Positions 26,387-36,600 of a stretch of 64,000 nt of DNA are shown here, in pieces (position 1 is the first letter of the stretch; every line of letters starts with the position of its first letter). The stretch spans positions 124,001-188,000 of the forward strand of contig JAYWHR010000047.1 of the NCBI GenBank assembly GCA_043777675.1, in the 5' to 3' direction. The translations under genes and the position numbers were made by a program. The notes under the pieces were generated by a model. That model did not search any database. It saw only the letters and a list, made by a program, of their open reading frames with translations, and was not told the DNA's origin. Source of the stretch: JANMDU01 sp043777675 (GTDB lineage Bacteria; Pseudomonadota; Gammaproteobacteria; Burkholderiales; Burkholderiaceae_C).

Positions 26387-26477
26387 GCCAGTCACCGCAT
26401 GGAGAGCGACCATTGCGCTTTTCAACACTTATCCTTGCGGAGCATGCTCTTTGCTTCGCGCTGACGAGGGAATCACA

Positions 26478-27386
26478 ATGGCAAACCACAACGATTCCAC
26501 GACCACCATATTTTTCGCACTCGGCGCCAATGCCTTCATTGCCATCGCAAAAGGTGTCGCTGCATGGTTAACTGGCTCAAGCTCCATGCTTGCAGAAGCG
26601 GTGCACTCTGTCGCAGACTGTGGTAATCAAGGCTTGCTGCTGCTCGGACTCAAGCGATCGGCTCGCCCACCCGATGCGGAATATCCACTGGGCCACGGCA
26701 AGGCGATTTACTTTTGGTCGTTCATTGTTGCCTTGATGCTTTTCAGCATGGGCGGCATGTTTTCAATCTACGAAGGCGTGCACAAAATCAGCAGTGAGAC
26801 ACAGATTTCGAACCCGTGGGTTGCGATCATTGTGCTGGCTTTGAGCCTCGTGGCCGAGTCGATCTCGCTTTGGAAAGGCATGACGCAGGTCAACGCGCTG
26901 CGAGGCCAGCAATCATTGTGGCGCTGGTTTCGCCAGACGCGCCGCAGCGAGCTGCTTGTCGTTATTGGCGAGGATATCGCCGCAACGGTTGGCCTGTCTT
27001 TTGCCTTGCTTGCAGTCACTCTGGCCATGCTCACAGGCAATCCGCTCTACGACGCTTTGGGTAGCCTTGCCATTGGGCTTTTACTGCTGGTCGTGGCAGT
27101 ATTTGTCGGCCTTGAAGTCACTGCTTTATTGGTTGGGCAAAGCGCCGATCCTGCCTTGCGCGAGGCGATACATCGTTTTCTGGTTGAACGAGAAGAGATT
27201 GCTGAAGTGTTCAATTTGATCACGCTGCAAAATGGCGACGATGTTGTCGTCGCCATCAAGGCTCGGATGCACGAGACGGTCTCTGCACAACAATTGATTG
27301 AGGCCATCAACCGCTGCGAGCTAGCCTTGCGTGTGGCGTTTCCTGAGGTGCGGTGGTTGTTTTTTGAGCCCGATTCTGCGGCTTGA
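26478..27386 (+). CDS. Cation diffusion facilitator family transporter
   Basis: 302 residues from the ATG at 26478 with GAGGGA six bases upstream (the frame is open to 26451). Six membrane helices and a cytoplasmic C-terminal domain fit a CDF metal/proton antiporter. The metal-site motifs are HSVAD in helix 2 (about 44-48) and EDIAA in helix 5 (about 164-168). The subtype with a long helix 3-4 loop (LWRWFRQTRRSE) is common in proteobacteria. It would export a divalent metal such as zinc or iron; the metal cannot be fixed. Confidence 0.88.
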   Translation: MANHNDSTTTIFFALGANAFIAIAKGVAAWLTGSSSMLAEAVHSVADCGNQGLLLLGLKRSARPPDAEYPLGHGKAIYFWSFIVALMLFSMGGMFSIYEGVHKISSETQISNPWVAIIVLALSLVAESISLWKGMTQVNALRGQQSLWRWFRQTRRSELLVVIGEDIAATVGLSFALLAVTLAMLTGNPLYDALGSLAIGLLLLVVAVFVGLEVTALLVGQSADPALREAIHRFLVEREEIAEVFNLITLQNGDDVVVAIKARMHETVSAQQLIEAINRCELALRVAFPEVRWLFFEPDSAA

Positions 27387-27442
27387 CGGTTTGCTACGCA
27401 TCTTGAACTCCACATAACCGATAACGATTCTCACGCCCGCCG

Positions 27443-27547
27443 TGGTCAGCGCAAGACGCCTTTGTGTATGAAAAAGCGCTGATGGAAAAGCTGGGATTAT
27501 TGAAGTCATCGACTTTTGCGGCCTACCGCAACCCGTCAGATTTTTAG
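27443..27547 (+). pseudogene. Unassigned C-terminal coding remnant
   Basis: A short frame reads WSAQDAFVYEKALMEKLGLL and on to RNPSDF and a TAG. It has coding-like composition but no start and no upstream part. It overlaps the end of the minus-strand LysR gene by 12 bases. I do not recognise it. Confidence 0.25.
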
Positions 27548-28489
27548 CGGAGTCGTACTGCGAAGCTCTCCATTTGAGGTGATTCGCTTTGAGATGGCGA
27601 TGATGGTTGCCGCAGCAGACTTTGCCGGTGCAGTCGGCGGCGAGCCAGAGCGCGTGTACATTCCAAGCTGAATCGGTATCAACGGCTGCGCCAACACCAC
27701 TTCAACGAGTTGCCCCGACCGCATGCACGAGCGCAGGAGCGCTGGCGGCAACACGCCCACCATGTCGGTGGAAGCAAGCAGATCAAGCGCCACAAAGTAA
27801 GAGCCGCAATGTACAGCTGGAAGTGGTACAGGCAAGCCACTGGCAATAAATGACCTGCTCACAATATCGTCAGAGCTGTCATGCGCCGTCATGTACAGCC
27901 ACGCTGCGCCCGCAATGTCCCGCAGACTGCATCCGCCTTTTTTGCCCGACATGACAAGCAGCGGGTGGCCGGGGCGTACCGCGATGCGCATCTGAATTTC
28001 AGCCAGCGGCCGGTAATCTAGCCCTGCGTCTAGGTGAATACGGGTGCGCTGGGTGACCGCCACGTCCATCACCTCATCGCGCACCAGAGACAGCAACGCA
28101 CTGGGCGTGGTCTCCAAAATACGGATGCGTGTTTTGGGGTGCAAGCGTCGCAGCGCAATGGCAAGCTCTGGCAGCAACAGGCTTGCGCCCACCGGAGAGA
28201 CACCCAGCGCCAGCAGCCGCGTGCTGTCACCCACCGTGTTTTTAGCTTCTTCAGCGGCCTTGCGCAACTCGGACTCTGCCACCCGGGCGCGCGATAAAAA
28301 AGCACTGCCTGCGGCGGTTGGCGTGACGCCGCGGCCACTGCGGTCCATCAATTGCACACCAAGTTCTTCTTCCAACTGTTGCAGAGCGCGGGTTAATGCA
28401 GGTTGCGACATGTCCAGCTGGCGCGCAGCTCCGCGAATGCTGCCAGCATCTACAACAGCAATGAATTGTTCAATCGCTTGAAGGCGCAT
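27536..28489 (-). CDS. LysR-family transcription regulator
   Basis: 317 residues: winged HTH at 1-60 (SIRGAARQLDMSQPALTRAL), linker helix, then a two-lobed effector domain from about 90. It is divergent from the Bug-type receptor gene with 120 bases between starts, the usual arrangement for regulator and target. The effector is unknown; an organic acid bound by the receptor is a guess. Confidence 0.93.
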   Translation of the reverse strand: MRLQAIEQFIAVVDAGSIRGAARQLDMSQPALTRALQQLEEELGVQLMDRSGRGVTPTAAGSAFLSRARVAESELRKAAEEAKNTVGDSTRLLALGVSPVGASLLLPELAIALRRLHPKTRIRILETTPSALLSLVRDEVMDVAVTQRTRIHLDAGLDYRPLAEIQMRIAVRPGHPLLVMSGKKGGCSLRDIAGAAWLYMTAHDSSDDIVSRSFIASGLPVPLPAVHCGSYFVALDLLASTDMVGVLPPALLRSCMRSGQLVEVVLAQPLIPIQLGMYTRSGSPPTAPAKSAAATIIAISKRITSNGELRSTTPLKI

Positions 28490-28609
28490 CGGTGCTTCCT
28501 GCGTGATGCACAGCCCGCATCAGGCTGCTGCACAGCGCATCTTCACATATGTTGGATCAATCTGCCAGTATCCAACCCATCAATACCGCCGTTTGGCAAG
28601 GAGAATTTC

Positions 28610-29647
28610 ATGATCACCACCACCCTCACTGCAGCCGCCTGCACAGCTTCGCGCCGTTTGGTGCTGAGTTACGGCTGCGCGGCAAGCGCTTCGCTATTTG
28701 GGCTGGCCGCCAGCCGCAGTGTACATGCGCAGCCGTCCACAACTGCTGCCACTCAACAGCTGCGCATTCTCTGCTCTGGCCCGGCGGGTAGCATCCCGGA
28801 TATTGTGGCAAGGCGCGTAGCCGAACAGTTGACACGTCAGTATCCGCAAGGCGCAATTGTTGACAACCGCCCGGGAGCCGCAGGTCAAATTGCCGTGAAC
28901 GCACTGAAAGCTTCTGCTCCGGACGGTGCAACCGTGCTGCTGGCCCAGGGTGCTGTCGCTACTGTCTATCCCTACTTGTACGACAAGCTTGCATATGACC
29001 CCATCATTGATTTGCAGCCGGTGTCGATGGCCGGCGAGATGACGCTGGCGTTGGCCGTCGGGTCAGCTGTTCCGGAAAGCGTCAAAAATGTGCAGGACCT
29101 GATCGACTGGATGCGCAGCAATCCCAAGCTTGCCAATGTAGCTTCCCCCGGAGCAGGGACGTTGCCGCACTTGCTGGAGGTGATGCTGTTTCGCGAAGCG
29201 AATGTGAGTTGGCAGCATGTGGTGTATGCCGGTGGCCCGCCGGCTCTGGTGGATTTGCTCGGCGGACAAATTGCGGCCTTGGTGCTTCCCGAAGGGCTTT
29301 TTCGCCAACACAAAGCCACCGGCAAGGTGCGGGTGCTGGCAACATCGGGCGCTCAGCGCAGCACCTATTTCCCAGATGTCGGCACCTTTGTTGAGCAGCG
29401 CTACCGCAGCTTGGTCGTGCGCGAGTGGTTTGCTTTTTTCATGCCAGCGCGCGTTCCAGCCTCCACGATAGAAGCGGTATCGCAAACCGTGCAGCAGGCC
29501 ATCGCCCGCCCCGAACTGGGCGCTGCTTTCGCCGACTCTGGCATGTTCGCTGTTTCCAGCTCGCCCGCGGCTCTGGCCAGCCGCATTGCGCAAGAGCAAC
29601 GCTACTGGCAACCGATCATTTTGGCCACCGGAATAAAAGCGCAATGA
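28610..29647 (+). CDS. Bug-family periplasmic solute-binding receptor
   Basis: 345 residues from the ATG at 28610 with AAGGAG six bases ahead. A signal peptide ends near VHAQ-PS. The segments VDNRPGAAG, DLQPVS, and the GGPPALVDLLGGQ stretch are typical of tripartite tricarboxylate transport receptors (TctC/Bug), which are very numerous in Burkholderiales. No membrane subunits follow, so it is an orphan receptor. It is coupled to a methyltransferase gene by an ATGA overlap. Confidence 0.92.
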   Translation: MITTTLTAAACTASRRLVLSYGCAASASLFGLAASRSVHAQPSTTAATQQLRILCSGPAGSIPDIVARRVAEQLTRQYPQGAIVDNRPGAAGQIAVNALKASAPDGATVLLAQGAVATVYPYLYDKLAYDPIIDLQPVSMAGEMTLALAVGSAVPESVKNVQDLIDWMRSNPKLANVASPGAGTLPHLLEVMLFREANVSWQHVVYAGGPPALVDLLGGQIAALVLPEGLFRQHKATGKVRVLATSGAQRSTYFPDVGTFVEQRYRSLVVREWFAFFMPARVPASTIEAVSQTVQQAIARPELGAAFADSGMFAVSSSPAALASRIAQEQRYWQPIILATGIKAQ

Positions 29648-30543
29648 TAGCCATGGCCATGCTCGCAGAAAAAGTTTCATCCTTGTCTGGCGCCGCAGGG
29701 CGCCCCCATCCATGGGACGCAGCAGCTACAGGCTGGAACCACCATGGCGCGCTCATCCACAACTGGCTGCGTGATGCAACGCAGACCATGCTGGATGAAG
29801 CGCGCATCAAGCCAGGTGCGCGCGTCTTGGACGTTGCCGCCGGCGCAGGCGATCAGACGCTGGACATCGCACGGCGTGTGGGTTCAAGTGGCTGGGTACT
29901 TGCCACAGATGTGTCGCCAACTATTTTGTCTTTGGCACAAAAAAACGCAACCGCCGCTGGCCTCACGCAGGTCAGCACCCTAACGGCAGATGCGCAATCG
30001 CTTGGGCTGTCCAACGCTAACTTTGACGCAGCAGTGTGCCGGCTTGGCCTGATGTTTTGCCACTCGCCCCTGACGGCGTTAGAGGAAATTCGTGCTGCGC
30101 TTCGACCTTTGGGACGTTTTTGCGCATTGGTATTTGGGCCGCCAGAGCACAACCCGTGTTTGACGATCACGCTCGCCACGGCGCGCAAACACGTGGGCTT
30201 GGTCAATGGCTCGGCAACCAGCCCCTCCAGCGCTTTTGAGCCGGGCATGTTGATGAGTTTGGGCAAACCAGGCTTGCTTGAAGAGCTGTTTCTCGCGGCT
30301 GGCTTTACCGATGTAGAGGTGCGCGCCGTATCGGCACCGTTTCACGCCACAAGCGCAGCGCATTATGTTGACTTTCTCCGGTCGTCGGCGTCTCCGATCA
30401 TAGAGATTTTGGCCCCCCTTTCTGCCGCTGCCCGGCAGAAGGCGTGGCACGATATCACCCGTCAGCTTGAGGTGTTTAGCACACCGGCTGATTGGGCGGG
30501 GCCTAACGAGTTGTTGCAGGTCGTTGGCAGGAATGCGCGATGA
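29644..30543 (+). CDS. UbiE-like SAM-dependent methyltransferase
   Basis: 299 residues. The SAM motif VLDVAAGAGDQTLD is near 59-72, followed by LATDVSP and the helical acceptor region. The ATG at 29644 overlaps the receptor stop by four bases; the frame is open into that gene but a start there would be unlikely. Coupling of a methyltransferase to a Bug receptor suggests a small catabolic or detoxifying unit; the substrate is unknown. Confidence 0.85.
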   Translation: MIAMAMLAEKVSSLSGAAGRPHPWDAAATGWNHHGALIHNWLRDATQTMLDEARIKPGARVLDVAAGAGDQTLDIARRVGSSGWVLATDVSPTILSLAQKNATAAGLTQVSTLTADAQSLGLSNANFDAAVCRLGLMFCHSPLTALEEIRAALRPLGRFCALVFGPPEHNPCLTITLATARKHVGLVNGSATSPSSAFEPGMLMSLGKPGLLEELFLAAGFTDVEVRAVSAPFHATSAAHYVDFLRSSASPIIEILAPLSAAARQKAWHDITRQLEVFSTPADWAGPNELLQVVGRNAR

Positions 30544-30643
30544 GCAAATACGCTATTTTCAGGCCTTAGGATTAAGCTTCAGATCTTTCCAATCGCCCGC
30601 AAGGCATGGCGCTGGTAGGACTACCATTTGCCGTTTGCTCCGG

Positions 30644-31372
30644 CTAACTGGAGGCGCGATGCGGCCTCATAAATCCGAGGCCAAGCGCCAACAGCATGCC
30701 AAGAGCAGCCAGCCAAGCCGTATTACGCCATGGGCCGGGTGCAGCGCGCAGAACATTCACGTCACTGACAAAAATCGTCTCGCATGCACCGTTGCCAGTG
30801 TCGGTGCGCACGGTGCTGGTACCTCGTGCGAAGCCATTTCCGCTGGAGTGCTTGTAGTTTGCCAAATGGCCGGTGAGATGAATTTGATCGCCAATGCGGA
30901 TGCTCTTAAGCTTCTTTGCGATCTGCGCATTGTCTGTTAGCAGATGATTGTTTGATATTTTGTTCATATCAAACGCTTTCCAAGCCGCATCGCTAGATGT
31001 CTCTACGTTGCAAGTCCACTGGCCGCTTGAAAATGAGAGGTCGTGGTGTCCGCTGCTTAGAGCGTTGGTGCCCCAGACCACGCACAAATCGGTCACGTTC
31101 AAGTGGTCATTCCAAGCTTTATGCGCCCAGCCCCACCAACTGTCTGTGTTGTATTTGCTGACCACCAGGCCATAAATTTCATAGCGATGTAACGGCTCGA
31201 TCGTGTAAATCACGCCATTTTTTTCGGTTTTGAATGCGGCTGGCGCAATCGCCTCTTGTACGGGTTCTTGGCTTAGCTGCTCTGTAATCGCCGTGGACTG
31301 CGGCAAGCTAGGGCTTTTGTAAAGCGCAAATGCCAGCAGAGCAGTACACAGATAAAAAGCGATTTTGAGCAT
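30644..31372 (-). CDS. Conserved hypothetical membrane-anchored protein
   Basis: 242 residues with a hydrophobic N-terminal segment (about 3-20) and a C-terminal membrane helix (about 216-236). The middle is likely periplasmic, with several Trp (SWWGWAHKAWND) and a strand-rich part (IRIGDQIHLTGHLANY) that could be OB-like. I do not recognise its function. It is divergent from tgt and convergent with the methyltransferase gene. Confidence 0.65.
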   Translation of the reverse strand: MLKIAFYLCTALLAFALYKSPSLPQSTAITEQLSQEPVQEAIAPAAFKTEKNGVIYTIEPLHRYEIYGLVVSKYNTDSWWGWAHKAWNDHLNVTDLCVVWGTNALSSGHHDLSFSSGQWTCNVETSSDAAWKAFDMNKISNNHLLTDNAQIAKKLKSIRIGDQIHLTGHLANYKHSSGNGFARGTSTVRTDTGNGACETIFVSDVNVLRAAPGPWRNTAWLAALGMLLALGLGFMRPHRASS

Positions 31373-31475
31373 GCGGTGACTTTTTCGACTTGAAAATCTA
31401 TGTTGAGTTACTTGAGTTTAGCCGCGCAAAGTCAGGAGCGCGTTGGCAAGCGACTCAACGTGGGAAAATCCTCCC

Positions 31476-32666
31476 ATGCTCGAATTTCAACTCCTCAAAA
31501 CCGATCCCCCCGCCCCAGAGCGCAGCTACGAAGGCTCCCACGCCCGGCGTGGCACGCTGTCCCTCAATCATGGTGTGGTGCAAACACCGATCTTCATGCC
31601 TGTTGGCACGTATGGCACGGTGAAGGGCGTGATGCCGCGCAGCTTGCATGAGATGGGTGCGCAAATTATTCTGGGCAATACATTTCATCTCTGGATGCGG
31701 CCTGGCCAAGATGTCATGAAGCAGTTTGGTGGGCTGCATCAGTTTGAAGGTTGGAACAAACCAATCTTGACCGATAGTGGTGGCTTTCAAGTCTGGTCGC
31801 TGGGCGAGATGCGCAAGATCAGCGAAGAAGGTGTGCGCTTTGCCTCGCCTGTCAATGGCGACAAGCTCTTTCTCACGCCAGAAGTGAGCATGCAAATCCA
31901 AACCGTGCTCAATTCCGACATCGTGATGCAGTTTGATGAATGCACACCGTATGACGTGAAAGGCCACATCACGACAGAGGCCGAGGCACGTATCTCGATG
32001 GAGCTATCGCTGCGCTGGGCCAAGCGTTGCCAAACTGAATTTGCCAATCTTGAAAATCCCAATGCGCTCTTTGGCATCGTGCAGGGCGGCATGTTCGAAA
32101 ACCTGCGTCAAGAATCGCTCGACCAACTCGTCGACATGAATTTCCCCGGCTATGCGGTAGGCGGCGTGAGCGTGGGCGAGCCCAAAGCGGAGATGCTGCG
32201 CATCATGGCGCACACGCCGCATCGCCTGCCAGCCAACAAACCGCGCTATTTGATGGGTGTGGGCACGCCAGAAGATTTGGTCGATGGCGTGGCCGCAGGT
32301 GTAGATATGTTTGATTGCGTGATGCCCACGCGCAATGCACGCAACGGGCATTTATTCACTCGCTTCGGTGATGTGAAGATTCGCAATGCCAAACACAAAA
32401 CCAGCCAAGAGCCGATTGATCAGACCTGCACTTGCTACGCTTGCAAAGGCAGTGCAGATAGACAGGGCAACATGAGCGGCGGCTTCTCCCGAGCTTATTT
32501 ACATCACCTAGACCGCTGCGGCGAGATGCTCGGCCCGATGCTAGCGACGATTCACAATTTGCACTATTACCTAGACCTGATGCGCGAGGTGCGCGAGGCG
32601 CTCGATGCAGGCACGTTTGGCGAATTCAGAAAGACGTTTCGTGAGGATCGTGCCCGAGGCGTGTAA
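31476..32666 (+). CDS. tgt: tRNA-guanine transglycosylase
   Basis: 396 residues from the ATG at 31476. The enzyme exchanges guanine-34 for preQ1 in tRNAs with GUN anticodons. Key parts: TDSGGFQVWSL with the catalytic-region aspartate (near 103), a second aspartate in GVDMFDCVMPTRNARNG (near 275-285), and the zinc site C-x-C-x2-C followed by His. Between the third Cys and SRAYLHH there are 11-12 extra residues (GSADRQGNMSGG) compared with E. coli Tgt. The partner gene queA is decayed at 25036. Confidence 0.95.
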   Translation: MLEFQLLKTDPPAPERSYEGSHARRGTLSLNHGVVQTPIFMPVGTYGTVKGVMPRSLHEMGAQIILGNTFHLWMRPGQDVMKQFGGLHQFEGWNKPILTDSGGFQVWSLGEMRKISEEGVRFASPVNGDKLFLTPEVSMQIQTVLNSDIVMQFDECTPYDVKGHITTEAEARISMELSLRWAKRCQTEFANLENPNALFGIVQGGMFENLRQESLDQLVDMNFPGYAVGGVSVGEPKAEMLRIMAHTPHRLPANKPRYLMGVGTPEDLVDGVAAGVDMFDCVMPTRNARNGHLFTRFGDVKIRNAKHKTSQEPIDQTCTCYACKGSADRQGNMSGGFSRAYLHHLDRCGEMLGPMLATIHNLHYYLDLMREVREALDAGTFGEFRKTFREDRARGV

Positions 32667-32685
32667 TGCGTCATCCGGCTATTCT

Positions 32686-33588
32686 TCATGTGCCAAGGTG
32701 ACGCTTATCTAGCCAAGAAGCAAATTGCAGCCCAACATCAGCGTGTTGCATGCCAATATCCACTGTCGCTTGAAGCATACCGAGCTTACTTCCGCAATCG
32801 TATCGCTTACCTTCAAAAGCTAAGGCGTGCACGGATTCACTCTGCAGGGATTGCAAGATAGCATCAGTGAGTTGAATTTCGCCTTTCGTTTGCGATGAAG
32901 CAATCAAGGCCAAATATTTGAAGATGCTCGGGGTAAGCACATAACGACCTACGATTGCCGTGGTTGAATGAGTCTGACCCACAGCTGGTTTTTCGACAAC
33001 ATGATCTAGCTCCAACGCACCACTGACATGGTGTCTGCCTTCAACCATGCCGTACTTATTCACTTCTGAAGGCGGTACTTCTGCCACAGCAACGACGCTG
33101 CAGCCAAACTGCTCAAAATGCGCCACCATTTGCGCTAAAACTGGATGCTCACTCACCATAAAATCGTCGGCCAAAATGACGGCAAACGGCTCCTCACCAA
33201 TCAATGGCCGCGCACACAATATCGCATGCCCCAAACCCAATGCACGATGCTGACGGACGTAGACGCATGTCATATCGCTGGGTGCGATTGATCTGGCCAA
33301 CGCAAGCAGTTCGTGCTTACCTGCGCGCTCTAGCTCCGTCTCCAATTCATAGGCGGTATCAAAATGATCTTCCACAGCGCGCTTGGTGCGCCCCGTCACG
33401 AAGATCATTTGGCGAATGCCAGAGGCATAAGCTTCCTCCACGGCATATTGAATCAAGGGTTTATCCACCACTGGCAGCATCTCCTTAGGAGTTGCTTTAG
33501 TCACCGGCAAAAAGCGACTACCCAAACCGGCAATCGGAAAAACCGCTTTCTGAATCACAGGGGTGGTGTAGGTGATTTCATTTTTCAT
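32686..33588 (-). CDS. galU: UTP-glucose-1-phosphate uridylyltransferase
   Basis: 300 residues, the normal GalU length. It makes UDP-glucose. The nucleotidyltransferase motif GLGSRFLPVTKATPKEMLP is near 19-37, LADDF near 130 and VEKP near 195. The start is the ATG at 33588 with GGA five bases upstream; another ATG at 33603 overlaps the stop of the glucan-synthase gene (TAATG). UDP-glucose is the substrate of the enzyme encoded upstream and of OtsA, so this pair forms a precursor-and-polymer operon. Confidence 0.94.
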   Translation of the reverse strand: MKNEITYTTPVIQKAVFPIAGLGSRFLPVTKATPKEMLPVVDKPLIQYAVEEAYASGIRQMIFVTGRTKRAVEDHFDTAYELETELERAGKHELLALARSIAPSDMTCVYVRQHRALGLGHAILCARPLIGEEPFAVILADDFMVSEHPVLAQMVAHFEQFGCSVVAVAEVPPSEVNKYGMVEGRHHVSGALELDHVVEKPAVGQTHSTTAIVGRYVLTPSIFKYLALIASSQTKGEIQLTDAILQSLQSESVHALAFEGKRYDCGSKLGMLQATVDIGMQHADVGLQFASWLDKRHLGT

Positions 33589-33602
33589 TGTTCCAGCTTT
33601 CA

Positions 33603-36600
33603 TTAAGCGTCTACAACTGCGCCATGAATAGATGACGGTGGCAAAACATTGGGTGGAGGGTTGGTTGCATGAGGATCCATTGGCGGACTTTCGGGGCTCG
33701 CCTGCCAAATCAGTACCAATGCTTTCTCAGGCAAATCTGCCAGCCTCACTGGTTGACCTGTCGAGACAACTTGATCGGGCTTCAAATCAGTTTGACGGTC
33801 GCGTTGCCACCGAATCGTGATGACCTTGCCGCCAAGCTTCAAAGTGATCTCAAATGAGGGCCATTCTTCAGGTACGCAAGGCATAAGCATGAGCTCACCT
33901 TGGCGCACTTTCAGCCCAAGAAGATATTCAACTCCTGCCCGGTGGAGCCACGCCGCTGAGCCGGTATACCAACTCCAACCGCCACGACCCGTGTAGGGTG
34001 CTGTGCCACAAATATCACCGGCAACCGCATACGGCTCTATCTCGTACAACAAGCCACGGATTGGGTGTTGACTTCGGTGGGCGGGGCTGATGGATCGCAA
34101 GGTTTCCCATGCGGCTTTCGAGTCGCCCATTTGCGCCTGCGCAATGAGCGCCCAAGTTGCTGCATGGTTGTATTGGCCGCCATTCTCACGCACGCCAGGG
34201 GGATAGGCTTGGATATAGCCTGGGTTGTTGGAAGAATTTTTAAGCGGTGGCGTCAGTAAATTCACCAATCCGCCAGTTGCATCCGTGAGTCTGTGTTGGA
34301 TTGACTGCATTGCGCTGTGCATAAACGGCTCAGATGATGCGCCCGACATAACAGACCACGCCTGAGCGATCAAATCGATTTGGCATTCGTCGTTGCTGGC
34401 CGAACCAAGGGCATCACCATTGTCAAAAAATGCTCGCCTAAACCAATGTCCATCCCAGCCATCCGTATGAAGCGCCTCAATCCACCCCTTTCGCGCATTC
34501 AGCCAAGCATCTGCGCGTAAGGTTTCTCCCCGCGCATGAGCCAAAGGAGCAAAATTTTGCGTCACCGCACACAAGAACCAAGCCAACCAAACCGATTCGC
34601 CGCGCCCCTCATGACCAACGCGATTCATTCCATCATTCCAGTCGCCAGTGCCCATCAAGGGCAGGCCATGTTGGCCGACTGCGAGGCTTCGATCAATAGC
34701 GCGCGCGCAATGCTCGTAAATTGACACCACTTCTTCGCTGATGCTGGGTGTGTAATAGGCATCCTCTTGTCCAGCAGCAACATCAGCGCCGTCTAAGAAT
34801 GGGACTTGCATGTCGAGAATCGCGGTGTCACCCGTCACGTCGATATAGTGGGCACATGCGAAAGGTAACCAGAGTAAATCGTCACTAAAGTGGGTACGGA
34901 CGCCATTACCAAGGGGTGCATGCCACCAATGCTGGACATCGCCTTGCGCAAACTGCCTAGACGCGTTTAAGAGAATCTGAGCCTGCAGAAGCTCAGGCGC
35001 GACAACTGCGAATGCCATGCTGTCTTGCAATTGATCTCTGAATCCAAAAGCACCACCAGCTTGATAGAAGCCTGCCTTCGACCACAAGCGCGAGCTGAGT
35101 GTTTGATACAGCAACCAGCGGTTGGTGAGGCTATCAAATAATGGATCAGGCGTACTGACTTGAATGCGACCAAGCAGGTCGTCCCAGTAGCGCTTTAACT
35201 GATCAAATGCTTGCGACGCATCTTTCAATACCCACGCTTTAACCAATTGCTCTGCCTTCGCAGCATCAACTGCGTGGCCCAATAAAAAGGTGAATTGGAA
35301 GGTTTCACCTGCGGCAAGATTGAAGTTTCCAGCGACTGCACCACATGGATGAAGGCCATTGCCACCGCGTTGGCCTAAGGTGCTAGGAAAGATCAGCCGC
35401 CCATCGTGATCAAAAAATTCACTCCGATCACAAGTCCACTGCAAGGGGCTAGCCAGACCTGCGATAGCAAGAAAAGCCGTACTGCCGCCAAACCCTGAAC
35501 GACTTTGGCGTTGCAATGCCATCACCGCCGGATAACCCTTCAAGCGCGAGGTGTAAATGGTGTGACGCGAATCAAGTGCTTCGCCCATTTGCCATTCGGC
35601 CATTGCAATGGCTCGTAAGCGGCGCGGTCGATTACCCCCGTTGCGCACTTCAACATGTACCAGCTTGATGGCATCATTGCAATCAGCAAAAAATGTGGTG
35701 CGTGAGCTTAGCTGTGCGTGATGGGTCTCGAAGATGCTGTAGCCTTGGCCATGTCGCACATGATAATTCGGCTCCCCTCTGCTCGATGCCTCCAAGCGAT
35801 GGTTTGGTGTCAACCTGAGAAACTCCAAAGTGTCTGTGTCTTGCAGCAAATAATGTTCAAAGCATGGGTCTTGTACTGGATCGTTGCTCCAAGGCGTGAT
35901 TTGTTGAAGCCTGCTGTTCGTAGCCCAGGTGTAACCATTGCCTGTCTCAGACACTTGAAAACCAAACGAGGCATTCGCAATCACGTTGGCCCACGGACGC
36001 TGTGGGCTTTGATCCGCGCTCATACTGAATCGAAATTCCCCACTTGCAGCATCAAATTTACCCACCGGTGTTTTGCCAGATGTCGTCGGGCGCTTGCGCT
36101 GGTTGGTGCCAAGTGCCTGCTCATCGCTTGAAGCTCGCTTGCCAAAGGGTTCAGGAGGCGTTGACCTTAACCAGATGGCTTTAAGTTCAGCCACTTGCGC
36201 TTCTGTAGATCTACCGTCCGCCACCAACACCACTCGCGCGATAGCGAATAAAGCCGCTCTTTCCAAAGGCGAAATGTCATGCTCGCGCAACAAGAAAAAG
36301 CCCGCACGATGAGCAAATGGAAAGCTGTGTTGTACTTTCTGGAGCAAGTGATCGCGCTGCGCCGTGATTTCATGCTGCAATGGCGCCAGATAAGAGCTGT
36401 CTTCACTGTTGAGCACGACAACATCGATCGTTAAAGCGCCAAAGCTCCACCAAGGTTGAGCTCGCAAAAGAGATTGAACAAGCCCCAAACCTTCGGCGGA
36501 ATGAATACGCACGAGAACAATAGGTTTATCGCCAGAGATGCCCAATCGCCACAGAAGCGATTGATCAACAAGCTCAACTGAGGCGCTCGCTAAGTTATGC

